Shown here piece by piece: positions 42,250 to 56,123 of a stretch of 64,000 nt of DNA. Source of the DNA: Kitasatospora aureofaciens (GTDB lineage: Bacteria; Actinomycetota; Actinomycetes; Streptomycetales; Streptomycetaceae); assembly GCA_000720845.1 (NCBI GenBank), contig JODU01000010.1, positions 124,001 to 188,000 on the forward strand, read 5' to 3'. The position numbers and the translations under genes are program-made. Each line of letters opens with the position of its first letter. Within the stretch, counting starts at the first letter, position 1. The notes under the pieces are model-generated. The model was given only the letters and a program-made list of their open reading frames with translations. It was not told the DNA's origin and did no database searches.

Positions 42250-44753
42250 CCGTGACCACCAATGCTCCCTCGGGTGGGGGAGAAGCGGCCCTCCCGCCGG
42301 AGGATCTCGTCACGCTCACGATCGACGGCGCCGAGATCAGCGTGCCCAAGGGCACCCTGGTCATCCGGGCCGCCGAGCAGCTCGGCATCGAGATCCCCCG
42401 GTTCTGCGACCACCCCCTCCTCGACCCGGCCGGCGCCTGCCGCCAGTGCATCGTCGAGGTCGAGGGCCAGCGCAAGCCGATGGCGTCGTGCACCATCACC
42501 TGCACCGACGGGATGGTGGTGAAGACGCAGCTCACCTCGCCCGTGGCCGAGAAGGCCCAGCACGGTGTGATGGAGCTGCTGCTCATCAACCACCCGCTGG
42601 ACTGCCCGGTCTGCGACAAGGGCGGCGAGTGCCCCCTGCAGAACCAGGCGATGTCGCACGGTCAGGCCGACTCCCGCTTCGAGGGCAAGAAGCGGACCTA
42701 CGAGAAGCCCGTGCCGATCTCCACGCAGGTCCTGCTCGACCGCGAGCGCTGCGTGCTGTGCGCGCGCTGCACCCGGTTCTCCAACCAGGTCGCGGGCGAC
42801 CCGATGATCGAGTTGATCGAGCGGGGCGCGCTCCAGCAGGTCGGTACCGGCGAGGGCGACCCCTTCGAGTCGTACTTCTCCGGCAACACCATCCAGATCT
42901 GCCCGGTCGGCGCGCTCACCTCGGCGGCGTACCGGTTCCGCTCCCGGCCCTTCGACCTGATCTCCTCGCCCTCCGTGTGCGAGCACTGCTCCGGCGGCTG
43001 CGCCACCCGCACCGACCACCGGCGCGGCAAGGTCATGCGGCGCCTCGCGGCCAACGAGCCCGAGGTCAACGAGGAGTGGATCTGCGACAAGGGGCGCTTC
43101 GGCTTCCGGTACGCCCAGCAGCGGGACCGGCTCAGCACGCCCCTGGTGCGCAACGCCGAGGGCGAGCTGGAGCCGGCCTCCTGGCCGGAGGCGCTGCAGA
43201 TCGCCGCGCAGGGACTGCTCGCCTCCAGGGGCCGCACCGGGGTCCTGACCGGCGGACGGCTCACCGTCGAGGACGCGTACGCCTACAGCAAGTTCGCGCG
43301 CGTGGCGCTCGACACCAACGACATCGACTTCCGCGCGCGCGTGCACAGCGCCGAGGAGGCCGACTTCCTGGCCGCTCACGTCGCCGGCCGCGGCCGTGAC
43401 CTCGGGGGAGGTTCCGGCGTCACGTACACGTCGCTGGAGAAGGCGCCCGCGGTCCTGCTGGTCGGCTTCGAGGCCGAGGAGGAGGCGCCCGGCGTCTTCC
43501 TCAGGCTGCGCAAGGCCTGGCGCAAGCACGGGCAGAAGGTCTTCTCCCTGGCCACGCACGCCACACGGGGCCTGGAGAAGGCGGGCGGCACCCTGCTCCC
43601 CGCAGCTCCCGGCACGGAGACCGAGTGGCTGGACGCCCTCGCGAGCGCCGTCGGTCTGGAGGAGGGCGGAGCCGAGGCGGCCGCGGCCCTGCGCGCCGAG
43701 GGCGCCGTGATCGTCGTCGGTGAACGGCTGGCGTCCGTGGCCGGCGGCCTCACCTCCGCCGTACGGACCGCGGCGGCGACCGGCGCCGAGCTGGTGTGGA
43801 TCCCGCGCCGGGCCGGAGAACGCGGCGCCATCGAGGCGGGCGCGCTGCCGTCGCTGCTGCCCGGCGGGCGTCCGGCGACCGACCCGCGCGCGCGTGAGGA
43901 GGTCGCCGCCCTGTGGGGCCTGGCCGACCTTCCGCACCGCTACGGCCGCGACACCGGCGAGATCGTCGAGGCCGCGGCCCGGGGCGAACTCCAGGCGCTG
44001 CTGGTGGCGGGCGTGGAGGTCGCCGACCTGCCCGACCCCACGCGCGCGCGTGCGGCACTCGACGAGGCCGGGTTCGTGGTGTCGCTGGAGCTGCGGCCCA
44101 GCGAGGTCACCGAGCGCGCCGACGTGGTCCTGCCCGTCGCGGCGGTCGCCGAGAAGCCCGGCACCTTCCTCAACTGGGAGGGCAGGGTGCGCTTCTTCGA
44201 GGCCGCGCTCAAGCCCGACCAGATGACGCGCCGTCTCGCTCCCGCCGACGCCCGCGTCCTGCAGATGCTGGCCGACGCCATGGACGTACACCTGGGCCTG
44301 CCCGATCTGCGCACCACGCGCGCGGAGATCGACCGGCTCGGCACCTGGGACGGACCGCGGGGCGGCGAGCCCCTGCAGACCGCGGGCGCGCTGCCGCGAC
44401 CGGCCGCCGGAGAGGCCGTCCTGGCCGGACACCGGCTGCTGCTCGACCAGGGACTGCTCCAGCAGGGCGACGAGGCGCTGGCCGGCACCCGGCACGCCGC
44501 CCGCGCGCGCGTGTCGGCCGCCACGGCCGCCGAGGCGGGTGTCAAGGACGGCGACGTCCTCGCCGTCACCGGACCGGCCGGGACCGTCGCCTTCCCGCTC
44601 CAGGTCACCGAGATGCCCGACCGGGTGGTCTGGCTCCCGCTGAACTCGGCCGGCAGCGGCGTCGCCTCCGACGCCGGGGTACTGCCCGGAACCCTCGTCC
44701 GCATCGGTCCGGCGACGTCCGCGGGCGCCGCCCCCAAGGAGGTGGAGGCATGA
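42246..44753 (+). CDS. nuoG: NADH-quinone oxidoreductase subunit G
   Basis: The 835-residue subunit has the 2Fe-2S domain ([15 protein letters not shown], with a later C), the His-Cys region ([17 protein letters not shown]), the ferredoxin-type clusters ([16 protein letters not shown]) and then a molybdopterin oxidoreductase-like domain that is degenerate and cofactor-free in Complex [10 protein letters not shown]...CDKGR segment gives the four cysteines of an additional 4Fe-4S cluster (N7 type). The start overlaps nuoF (ATGA). Confidence 0.95.
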   Translation: MTVTTNAPSGGGEAALPPEDLVTLTIDGAEISVPKGTLVIRAAEQLGIEIPRFCDHPLLDPAGACRQCIVEVEGQRKPMASCTITCTDGMVVKTQLTSPVAEKAQHGVMELLLINHPLDCPVCDKGGECPLQNQAMSHGQADSRFEGKKRTYEKPVPISTQVLLDRERCVLCARCTRFSNQVAGDPMIELIERGALQQVGTGEGDPFESYFSGNTIQICPVGALTSAAYRFRSRPFDLISSPSVCEHCSGGCATRTDHRRGKVMRRLAANEPEVNEEWICDKGRFGFRYAQQRDRLSTPLVRNAEGELEPASWPEALQIAAQGLLASRGRTGVLTGGRLTVEDAYAYSKFARVALDTNDIDFRARVHSAEEADFLAAHVAGRGRDLGGGSGVTYTSLEKAPAVLLVGFEAEEEAPGVFLRLRKAWRKHGQKVFSLATHATRGLEKAGGTLLPAAPGTETEWLDALASAVGLEEGGAEAAAALRAEGAVIVVGERLASVAGGLTSAVRTAAATGAELVWIPRRAGERGAIEAGALPSLLPGGRPATDPRAREEVAALWGLADLPHRYGRDTGEIVEAAARGELQALLVAGVEVADLPDPTRARAALDEAGFVVSLELRPSEVTERADVVLPVAAVAEKPGTFLNWEGRVRFFEAALKPDQMTRRLAPADARVLQMLADAMDVHLGLPDLRTTRAEIDRLGTWDGPRGGEPLQTAGALPRPAAGEAVLAGHRLLLDQGLLQQGDEALAGTRHAARARVSAATAAEAGVKDGDVLAVTGPAGTVAFPLQVTEMPDRVVWLPLNSAGSGVASDAGVLPGTLVRIGPATSAGAAPKEVEA

Positions 44754-46129
44754 GCCCGTACCTCGCCGCTGAAGACCTCTCGATGTTCGGCACCGACCCC
44801 TGGTGGCTGGTCGTCATCAAGGCGGTGTTCTGCTTCGCCTTCCTGATGGTGACCGTGCTGTTCTCCATCGTGTGGGAGCGCAAGGTCGTCGCCTGGATGC
44901 AGCTGCGCATCGGCCCGAACCGGCACGGCCCCTGGGGCATGCTCCAGTCGCTCGCCGACGGCATCAAGCTGATGCTCAAGGAAGACGTCGTCGTCAAGCG
45001 CGCCGACAAGGCGGTCTACATCCTCGCGCCGATCGTGGCGGCCATCCCGGCGTTCATGGCGATCGCGGTGATCCCCTTCGGACCGGCCGGCAACGAGGTC
45101 TCGATCTTCGGCCACCGCACCGCCATGCAGCTCACCGACCTGCCGATCGCGATGCTGTTCATCCTGGCGGTCGCCTCGGTCGGCATCTACGGCATCGTGC
45201 TCGCCGGCTGGAGCTCCGGATCGACGTACCCACTGCTCGGCGGACTGCGGTCCTGCGCCCAGATGATCTCCTACGAGATCGCGATGGGCGCCGCGTTCGC
45301 CTCGGTGTTCCTCTACTCCGGTTCGATGTCCACCTCGGAGATCGTCGCCCAGCAGAACGACCGCTGGTACATCGTGCTGCTGCCGGTCTCCTTCATCCTC
45401 TACATCGTCACGATGGTCGGCGAGACCAACCGCGCCCCCTTCGACATGCCCGAGTCCGAGGGCGACCTGGTGGGCGGCTTCAACACCGAGTACTCGTCGA
45501 TCAAGTTCGCGATGTTCATGCTCGCCGAGTACGTGAACATGGTGACGGTCTCGGCGGTCGCCACCACGCTCTTCCTCGGCGGCTGGCGGGCCCCCTGGCC
45601 GATCAGCACCTTCTGGGAGGGCGCCAACCACGGCTGGTGGCCGCTGCTCTGGTTCGTGGTCAAGGTCCAGCTGCTGCTGTTCTTCTTCATCTGGCTGCGC
45701 GGCACCCTGCCCCGGGTCCGCTACGACCAGTTGATGAAGCTCGGCTGGAAGGTCCTCATCCCGGTCTCCCTGGTCTGGCTGATGCTGGTCGCGACCGTGC
45801 GGGCCCTCAGGAACGAGAACTACGGCTTCAGCGACATCGCCCTCTACATCGGCGGCGGCGTCCTGGTCCTGCTGCTGTTGTCCTTCCTCGTGGACATGTA
45901 CCGCGACAAGGGCGACAAGGCCGCCGAACCGCCGGCCGAGGCGGAGGCCGCCTTCGACCCGATGGCCGGTGGATTCCCCGTCCCGCCGATGCCCGGGCAG
46001 GCGGTGCCACCGGTGCCGAGGCGCCGTCCCCGCCGGGAGCGGGAGCTGATTGTCAGTGGCGGGCCCGATACTCACAGTGACGGACCTGTGGGCGGATCTA
46101 CGGATGGAAAGGAGGCGTCCGATGACTGA
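44750..46129 (+). CDS. nuoH: NADH-quinone oxidoreductase subunit H
   Basis: The 459-residue membrane subunit lines the quinone tunnel and has eight or nine helices. Conserved features are [19 protein letters not shown], the acidic loop [27 protein letters not shown] and [20 protein letters not shown]-terminal tail of about 75 residues (Pro/Ala then Ser/Asp/Gly) is an extension relative to other bacteria. The start overlaps nuoG (ATGA) and the end overlaps nuoI by 8 bases. Confidence 0.96.
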   Translation: MSPYLAAEDLSMFGTDPWWLVVIKAVFCFAFLMVTVLFSIVWERKVVAWMQLRIGPNRHGPWGMLQSLADGIKLMLKEDVVVKRADKAVYILAPIVAAIPAFMAIAVIPFGPAGNEVSIFGHRTAMQLTDLPIAMLFILAVASVGIYGIVLAGWSSGSTYPLLGGLRSCAQMISYEIAMGAAFASVFLYSGSMSTSEIVAQQNDRWYIVLLPVSFILYIVTMVGETNRAPFDMPESEGDLVGGFNTEYSSIKFAMFMLAEYVNMVTVSAVATTLFLGGWRAPWPISTFWEGANHGWWPLLWFVVKVQLLLFFFIWLRGTLPRVRYDQLMKLGWKVLIPVSLVWLMLVATVRALRNENYGFSDIALYIGGGVLVLLLLSFLVDMYRDKGDKAAEPPAEAEAAFDPMAGGFPVPPMPGQAVPPVPRRRPRRERELIVSGGPDTHSDGPVGGSTDGKEASDD

Positions 46130-46790
46130 GGAGCAGAAGGAACCCATGGAACACCAGGAAGGCAAGGCGACCGACCCCGGTTTCATGAACCCCGTGGCCG
46201 GCTTCGGCGTGACCTTCAAGGCCATGTTCAAGAAGCGGCTGACCGAGCAGTACCCGGAGCAGCAGAAGACCACCGCTCCGCGCTTCCACGGACGGCACCA
46301 GCTCAACCGCCATCCGGACGGCCTGGAGAAGTGCGTCGGCTGCGAGTTGTGCGCCTGGGCCTGTCCCGCCGACGCCATCTACGTGGAGGGCGCGGACAAC
46401 ACCGACGAGGAGCGCTACTCGCCGGGCGAGCGGTACGGCCGCGTCTACCAGATCAACTACGCCCGCTGCATCCTGTGCGGCCTGTGCATCGAGGCCTGCC
46501 CCACGCGCGCGCTGACGATGACCAACGAGTTCGAACTTGCCGACTCCAGCCGTGCCAACCTCATCTTCACCAAGGACCAGCTGCTCGCCGGTCTGGAGGA
46601 GGGCATGGTCGACTCGCCGCACGCCATCTACCCGGGCACCGACGAGCAGGACTACTACCGGGGCCTGGTGACCGAGGCCGCGCCCGGCACGGTCCAGCAG
46701 GCCGCCCACTCCGAGGGGGAGGTCGTCCAGGAGGGCGACTCGACCTTCGGTGGGACGGAGCCGGCGTCGGAGGAGGTGATCCGCCGATGA
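46122..46790 (+). CDS. nuoI: NADH-quinone oxidoreductase subunit I
   Basis: The 222-residue ferredoxin-like subunit carries clusters N6a and N6b. The two motifs are [16 protein letters not shown] and [16 protein letters not shown] (both CxxCxxCxxxCP). An N-terminal amphipathic region and a C-terminal acidic tail flank them. ATG 46122 has GGAGG seven bases upstream and lies inside the end of nuoH. Confidence 0.96.
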   Translation: MTEEQKEPMEHQEGKATDPGFMNPVAGFGVTFKAMFKKRLTEQYPEQQKTTAPRFHGRHQLNRHPDGLEKCVGCELCAWACPADAIYVEGADNTDEERYSPGERYGRVYQINYARCILCGLCIEACPTRALTMTNEFELADSSRANLIFTKDQLLAGLEEGMVDSPHAIYPGTDEQDYYRGLVTEAAPGTVQQAAHSEGEVVQEGDSTFGGTEPASEEVIRR

Positions 46791-47629
46791 GCGCGCAGCT
46801 CGCCGCCTACTCGACTTCCACCGGCGAGGCCGTCCAGTTCTGGATCCTCGGCACGGTCGCGGTGATCGGCGCCCTGTGCACCGTCTTCATGAAGAAGGCC
46901 GTGCACAGCGCGCTGTGCCTCGCCGGGACCATGATCGTCCTGGCGGTGTTCTACCTCGCCAACGGTGCCTACTTCCTCGGCATCGTGCAGATCGTCGTCT
47001 ACACCGGCGCCATCATGATGCTGTTCCTGTTCGTGGTGATGCTCGTCGGCGTCACGGCGGCGGACTCGCTGAAGGAGACCATCAAGGGGCAGCGCTGGCT
47101 GGCCCTGCTGTCCGGGCTCGGCTTCGGCATCCTGCTGGTCGCCGGCATCGGCAACGCCTCCGTCGCCGAGTTCACCGGTCTCGCCCAGGCCAACGCGAAC
47201 GGCAACGTGGAGGGCATCGCGTCCCTCGTCTTCACCAAGTACGTCTTCGCCTTCGAGATCACCGGCGCCCTGCTCATCACGGCCGCCGTCGGCGCCATGG
47301 TGCTCACCCACCGCGAGCGCACCGAGCGTGCCAAGACCCAGCGCGAGCTGTCCGAGCAGCGCGTCCGCGAGGGCAAGCACCTGCCACCGCTGCCGGCCCC
47401 CGGCGTGTACGCCCGGCACAACGCGGTCGACATCGCGGGCCTGCTGCCCGACGGCACCCCGTCCGAGCTGACGGTCAGCAAGACGCTGCGGGACCGGGGC
47501 CAGATCCGCGACGTGTCGATGGAGGCGCTGGGCGATCTGAAGGCGCTGGAGCAGCGGTCCGAAGAGCGGCTGGAACGCAAGGCCGTCGGCCCGGCGGGGT
47601 CCGGGCGGTCCGAGGAGGCGCCGAAGTGA
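46787..47629 (+). CDS. nuoJ: NADH-quinone oxidoreductase subunit J
   Basis: The 280-residue membrane subunit has five helices in its first 175 residues ([35 protein letters not shown] includes the conserved pi-bulge helix). A cytoplasmic charged tail of about 105 residues follows, more than in E. coli. The start overlaps nuoI (ATGA) and the end overlaps nuoK (GTGA). Confidence 0.95.
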
Positions 47630-47925
47630 ATCCCGTCAACTACCTCTACCTCGCGGCCCTGTTGTTCACGATCGGCGCCACCGGCGTGCTGATCCGGCGC
47701 AACGCGATCGTGGTCTTCATGTGCATCGAGCTGATGCTCAACGCCTGCAACCTCGCGTTCGTCGCCTTCTCCCGGATGCACGGCAACCTCGACGGCCAGA
47801 TCATCGCCTTCTTCACGATGGTCGTCGCCGCCGCGGAGGTCGTGGTCGGGCTCGCGATCATCGTGTCCCTGTTCCGTTCCCGCCACTCGGCCTCGGTCGA
47901 CGACGCCAGCCTGATGAAGCTGTGA
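47626..47925 (+). CDS. nuoK: NADH-quinone oxidoreductase subunit K
   Basis: The 99-residue subunit has three helices with the two conserved membrane glutamates ([10 protein letters not shown] and [11 protein letters not shown]) needed for proton translocation. Translation is coupled to nuoJ. The length is normal for the family. Confidence 0.97.
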
Positions 47926-47939
47926 GGGGCTGCTGAAAC

Positions 47940-49904
47940 GTGGAGAACCTGATTGCGCTGCTGGTGGCGGCGCCCCTGCTCGGAGCGGTCGTCCTGCTGT
48001 GCGGCGGACGCCGGCTGGACCGCGTCGGCCACTGGATCGGCACCCTGCTGGCCGCCGTGTCCTTCGTGCTCGGCGTGGTCCTCTTCGCCGACCTGCTCGG
48101 CAGCGGCGCCGAGGACCGCACCCTGACGCAGCACCTGTTCAGCTGGATCCCGGTGGAGGGTTTCCAGGCCGACGTCGCCTTCCGGCTCGACCAGCTGTCG
48201 ATGACGTTCGTCCTGCTGATCACCGGCGTCGGCTCGCTCATCCACCTGTACTCGGTCGCGTACATGGAGCACGACGAGCGCCGCCGCCGCTTCTTCGGCT
48301 ATCTGAACCTGTTCCTCGCGGCGATGCTGATCCTCGTCCTCGCCGACAACTACCTGCTGCTGTACGTCGGCTGGGAGGGCGTCGGTCTCGCCTCCTACCT
48401 GCTGATCGGCTTCTGGCAGCACAAGCCCAGCGCCGCGACGGCCGCGAAGAAGGCCTTCCTGGTCAACCGCGTCGGCGACATGGGCCTGTCCATCGGCATC
48501 ATGCTGATGTTCCTGTGGTTCGGCACCTTCGCCTTCGGGCCGGTGCTCGGCGGCCACGGGGAGGCCGGACTCGCGGCCGGGGCGGACGAGGGCAAGCTCA
48601 CCGCGATCGCCCTGATGCTGCTGCTCGCCGCCTGCGGCAAGTCCGCCCAGGTGCCGCTGCAGTCCTGGCTCGGGGACGCGATGGAGGGCCCGACCCCGGT
48701 CTCGGCCCTCATCCACGCCGCGACCATGGTGACGGCGGGCGTGTACCTGATCGTCCGCTCCGGCGCCATCTTCAACGGCGCGCCCGACGCGCAACTGGTC
48801 GTCACCATCGTGGGCGCGGTCACGCTGCTCTTCGGTGCGATCGTCGGTTGTGCCAAGGACGACATCAAGAAGGCGCTGGCCGGTTCGACCATGTCGCAGA
48901 TCGGCTACATGGTGCTCGCCGCGGGCCTCGGCCCCATCGGCTACGTCTTCGCGATCATGCACCTGGTGACGCACGGCTTCTTCAAGGCCGGGCTGTTCCT
49001 CGGCGCCGGCTCCGTCATGCACGGCATGAACGACGAGGTCGACATGCGCCGCTACGGCGGACTGCGCAAGTACATGCCGGTCACCTTCGTCACCTTCGGC
49101 CTCGGCTACCTCGCCATCATCGGCTTCCCGGGCCTGTCCGGCTTCTTCTCCAAGGACAAGATCATCGAGGCGGCGTTCGCCAAGGGCGGCACCGAGGGCT
49201 GGATCCTCGGCGCCTGCGCCCTGCTGGGCGCGGCCATCACCGCGTACTACATGACGCGCGTGATGCTGATGACGTTCTTCGGCGAGGAGCGCTGGCGCAA
49301 CGCCCCGACGCCGTCGCCGGCCAAGCCCGACGTGGAGCCCGCCGCCGAGACGCGCGGCGCGTACGAGCCGCCGCACCCGCACGAGTCGCCGGGGCTCATG
49401 ACGATCCCGATGATCGTGCTGGCCGTCGGCTCGGTCGGCGCCGGTGCCTTCTTCAGCATCGGCGACCGCTTCCTGCACTGGCTGGAGCCCATCACCGGAC
49501 ACAGCCACGGCGACTCGCCGATCAGCGCCGGGGCGGTCACCGGGGCGACGGTGGCCTGCATGGTCATCGGCGTCGCCGTCGCCTGGGCGCAGTACGGGCG
49601 CCGCCCGGTCCCGGCCGTCGCCCCGCGCGGGTCGCTGCTCACCCGGGCCGCCCGCCGCGACCTGCTCCAGGACGACTTCAACCACGTGGTCCTGGTCCGC
49701 GGCGGCGAGCACCTCACGCGCTCCCTGGTCTACGTCGACCACACCCTGGTCGACGGAGTCGTCAACGGCACGGCGGCCTCGGTCGGCGGCCTGTCCGGGC
49801 GGATGCGCAAGCTGCAGAACGGCTTCGCGCGCTCGTACGCGGTCTCGATGTTCGGCGGTGCGGCACTCCTCGTCGCCGCGACCCTGCTGATGAGGGCGGT
49901 CTGA
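47940..49904 (+). CDS. nuoL: NADH-quinone oxidoreductase subunit L
   Basis: The 654-residue antiporter-like subunit has about 16 helices. The first channel-forming block contains [25 protein letters not shown] and AFLVNRVGD, and the key Lys/His lie in [33 protein letters not shown]. The lateral helix is the C-terminal extension. GTG 47940 is 14 bases after nuoK. Confidence 0.96.
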   Translation: MENLIALLVAAPLLGAVVLLCGGRRLDRVGHWIGTLLAAVSFVLGVVLFADLLGSGAEDRTLTQHLFSWIPVEGFQADVAFRLDQLSMTFVLLITGVGSLIHLYSVAYMEHDERRRRFFGYLNLFLAAMLILVLADNYLLLYVGWEGVGLASYLLIGFWQHKPSAATAAKKAFLVNRVGDMGLSIGIMLMFLWFGTFAFGPVLGGHGEAGLAAGADEGKLTAIALMLLLAACGKSAQVPLQSWLGDAMEGPTPVSALIHAATMVTAGVYLIVRSGAIFNGAPDAQLVVTIVGAVTLLFGAIVGCAKDDIKKALAGSTMSQIGYMVLAAGLGPIGYVFAIMHLVTHGFFKAGLFLGAGSVMHGMNDEVDMRRYGGLRKYMPVTFVTFGLGYLAIIGFPGLSGFFSKDKIIEAAFAKGGTEGWILGACALLGAAITAYYMTRVMLMTFFGEERWRNAPTPSPAKPDVEPAAETRGAYEPPHPHESPGLMTIPMIVLAVGSVGAGAFFSIGDRFLHWLEPITGHSHGDSPISAGAVTGATVACMVIGVAVAWAQYGRRPVPAVAPRGSLLTRAARRDLLQDDFNHVVLVRGGEHLTRSLVYVDHTLVDGVVNGTAASVGGLSGRMRKLQNGFARSYAVSMFGGAALLVAATLLMRAV

Positions 49905-49909
49905 TACCG

Positions 49910-51477
<1,568 letters not shown>

Positions 51478-51481
<4 letters not shown>

Positions 51482-53136
51482 GCGCAACAGCCGTCCACAG
51501 CCTGTGGACAACGGCGGCGACGGCGGCCGACCCGATCTCCAAGATCGACGCGCCGAAGATCGAGTACGGGCAGCTTTCGCCCGTCCTCATCGTCCTCGGC
51601 GCGGCGATCATCGGAATCCTGGTCGAGGCCTTCGTGCCGCGCCGGTCCCGCTACTACGCGCAGATGTTCGTGTCCGCCGTCGCGCTGATCGCGGCGTTCG
51701 CCGCGATCGTCGCGCTCGCGGCGGGCGGGTACGGCACGACCAAGGCAGGCATCGCGGCGATGGGCGCCGTCGCCGTCGACGGACCGGCCCTGTTCCTGCA
51801 GGGCACCATCCTGCTGACCAGCCTGGTCGGCCTGTTCACCTTCGCCGAGCGGCGCCTCGACCCGGAGCAGCACGGCAACCGCGTCGACTCCTTCGCCGCG
51901 CAGGCGGCCGCCGTACCCGGCAGCGAGAGCGAGCAGAAGGCGGTCAAGGCGGGCTTCACCACCACCGAGGTGTTCCCGCTCCTGCTCTTCGCCGTCGCCG
52001 GCATGCTGGTCTTCCCGGCGGCCAACGACCTGCTGACGCTCTTCGTGGCCCTGGAGGTCTTCTCCCTCCCGCTGTACCTGCTGTGCGCGCTGGCCCGCCG
52101 CAAGCGGCTCATGTCGCAGGAAGCGGCGGTCAAGTACTTCCTGCTCGGTGCCTTCGCCTCCGCGTTCACCCTGTTCGGCATCGCCCTGCTCTACGGCTAT
52201 GCGGGCTCCATGTCGTACGGCACGATCGCCCAGGTCGTCGACGGCACCGTCCAGAACGTCACCCCGGCGCTCGCGAACACCATGGGCAACGACGCGCTGC
52301 TGCTCGTGGGCTCCGCGCTGATCGTCATGGGCCTGCTGTTCAAGGTGGGCGCCGTGCCGTTCCACATGTGGACGCCGGACGTGTACCAGGGCGCGCCGAC
52401 GCCCGTGACCGGCTTCATGGCGGCGGCGACCAAGGTGGCCGCCTTCGGCGCCCTGCTCCGCATCCTCTACGTCGTCCTGCCCGGCCTGCGCTGGGACTGG
52501 CGGCCGGTGATGTGGGGCGTGGCGATCATCACGATGCTGGCCGGTGCGATCGTCGCGATCACGCAGACCGACATCAAGCGGCTGCTGGCGTACTCGTCGA
52601 TCGCGCACGCGGGCTTCATCCTCGCCGGTGTCATCGCGACCACGCCGGAGGGCATCTCGTCCGTCCTCTTCTACCTGGCCGCGTACTCCTTCGTCACGAT
52701 CGGCGCCTTCGCGGTCGTCACGCTGGTGCGCGACGCGGGCGGCGAGGCGACGCACCTGTCGAAGTGGGCCGGGCTGGGCCGCAGGTCCCCGCTGGTGGCG
52801 GCCGTGTTCGCGGTGTTCCTGCTGGCCTTCGCCGGCATCCCGCTGACCTCCGGGTTCTCGGGCAAGTTCGCCGTGTTCAAGGCGGCGGCGGAGGGCGGCG
52901 CGGCCCCGCTGGTCGTGATCGGTGTGATCTCGTCGGCGATCGCCGCGTTCTTCTACATCCGCGTGATCGTGCTCATGTTCTTCAGCGAACCGCGCCCGGA
53001 GGGTCCGACCGTCGCGGTGCCGTCCCCGCTGACGATGACGGCCATCGCCGTGGGCGTGGCGGTCACGGTGGTGCTCGGCGTGGCACCGCAGTACTTCCTG
53101 GACCTGGCGGGACAGGCGGGAGTGTTCGTGCGCTGA
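51478..53136 (+). CDS. nuoN: NADH-quinone oxidoreductase subunit N
   Basis: The 552-residue antiporter-like subunit has about 14 helices, with FVALEVFSLPLYLLCALARR (conserved Glu), KVGAVPFHMWTPDVYQGAPTPVTGFMAAATK (conserved Lys) and KFAVFKAA near the end. GTG 51478 overlaps the nuoM stop. It completes the canonical A-to-N order and is followed 27 bases later by a strong terminator hairpin. Confidence 0.96.
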
Positions 53137-53163
53137 CACCGCGCCCGCGGTACCGCGGCAGTG

Positions 53164-53209
53164 CGGCTGTGGTCCGGCACCTCTTCGCAGGGGTGCCGGA
53201 CCACAGCCG
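53164..53209. terminator. Strong bidirectional terminator after nuoN
   Basis: A perfect 18-bp stem, CGGCTGTGGTCCGGCACC with its reverse complement GGTGCCGGACCACAGCCG, encloses a 10-nt loop. It starts 27 bases after nuoN and lies before the end of the convergent Uma2-like pseudogene, so it can end both transcripts. Confidence 0.88.
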
Positions 53210-53222
53210 TGTGTGCCGGGGG

Positions 53223-53818
53223 TTACTCGCCGCCGCGGCGCGGTGTGATGCCGGTCAGGTCCAGATCCATCGGGAAGGGCGCGCTCACCTTCATGCGTTC
53301 GCGGAAGATGCCGACGCTGGTGTAGGCACCGGTGGTGGGCTCCAGCTCGAAGGCGTGGACGACGGCGAGGCCCTTCTCGTTCTCCACCCGCCAGTAATGG
53401 CCGATACCGGCCCGGGCGTACTTCACGGGCTTGGTCTCGCGGTCCCGGGAGACGGACTCCACGGAGACGACCTCGATGGCCAGGGTGACGGCCTCGGCGG
53501 GGTAGCGGGTCTGCTCCGGGTCGTCCACCACGTCGCCTCGCACGACGATCACGTCCGGTTCGGGCCGGTTCTGCCGGTCGATGTCGATGGTGAGCTCTCG
53601 GACGACCTCGAACTCCGCCGGGGCGAGGGACTGAAGCTGCCAGTTGAGTCGACAGCGCGTGAGCGGAAAAGAGTCTGCGGACTCACGAAGACGAGGCTCC
53701 CGTCGATCAGCTCCGTGTGCGGAGGCAGGTTCGGAAGCCGGTCCAGGTCGTCCGCGGTCCAGCCGCCCTCCGGCGGGATCGCTTAGTCGGGCGTGGACGC
53801 CTTCGGTGAGACGCTCAT
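53223..53818 (-). pseudogene. Uma2-family (DUF820) gene broken by a stop and a frameshift
   Basis: The minus strand from ATG 53818 (with GGGAG upstream) reads MSVSPKASTPD, then TAA at 53785-53783. The same frame continues with typical Uma2 sequence: IPPEGGWTADDLDRL and LPPHTELIDGSLVF. At about 53645-53660 homology passes to another frame (RLNWQLQSLAPAEFEVV), which continues to the normal end through RPEPDVIVV, IEVVSVESVSRDRETK and YARAGIGHYW. The family is a PD-(D/E)XK-like nuclease-fold group common in streptomycetes. Two independent lesions make it a pseudogene rather than a sequencing slip, though one base error cannot be excluded for the frameshift. Confidence 0.85.
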
Positions 53819-54050
53819 CAGTGCTCCCATGGGACGGAGTCTCGCGGGTGCAATCAGACTGTCCGCCGGAAACGGGCGGGTCTCCCGCGAACGTGTGAAC
53901 GATCGCCGTGTCCTTGACGCAGGCCGCCTCGGGCAGCCTGTGGATAACTCCGGGGCTGTCGGTGCGGGCCCCTATCGTTGAGGCAGTGGTCGGGGCAGGA
54001 CGGACCAGACAGACCGGACGGGCGAGGCAGTATCCACGGGGGACCAGACG

Positions 54051-56069
<2,019 letters not shown>

Positions 56070-56123
56070 GCACTCGCTGGGGCCAGTCCTCCCGGGTCCA
56101 GGTCCCTGTGTCCGTCCGCGGCG

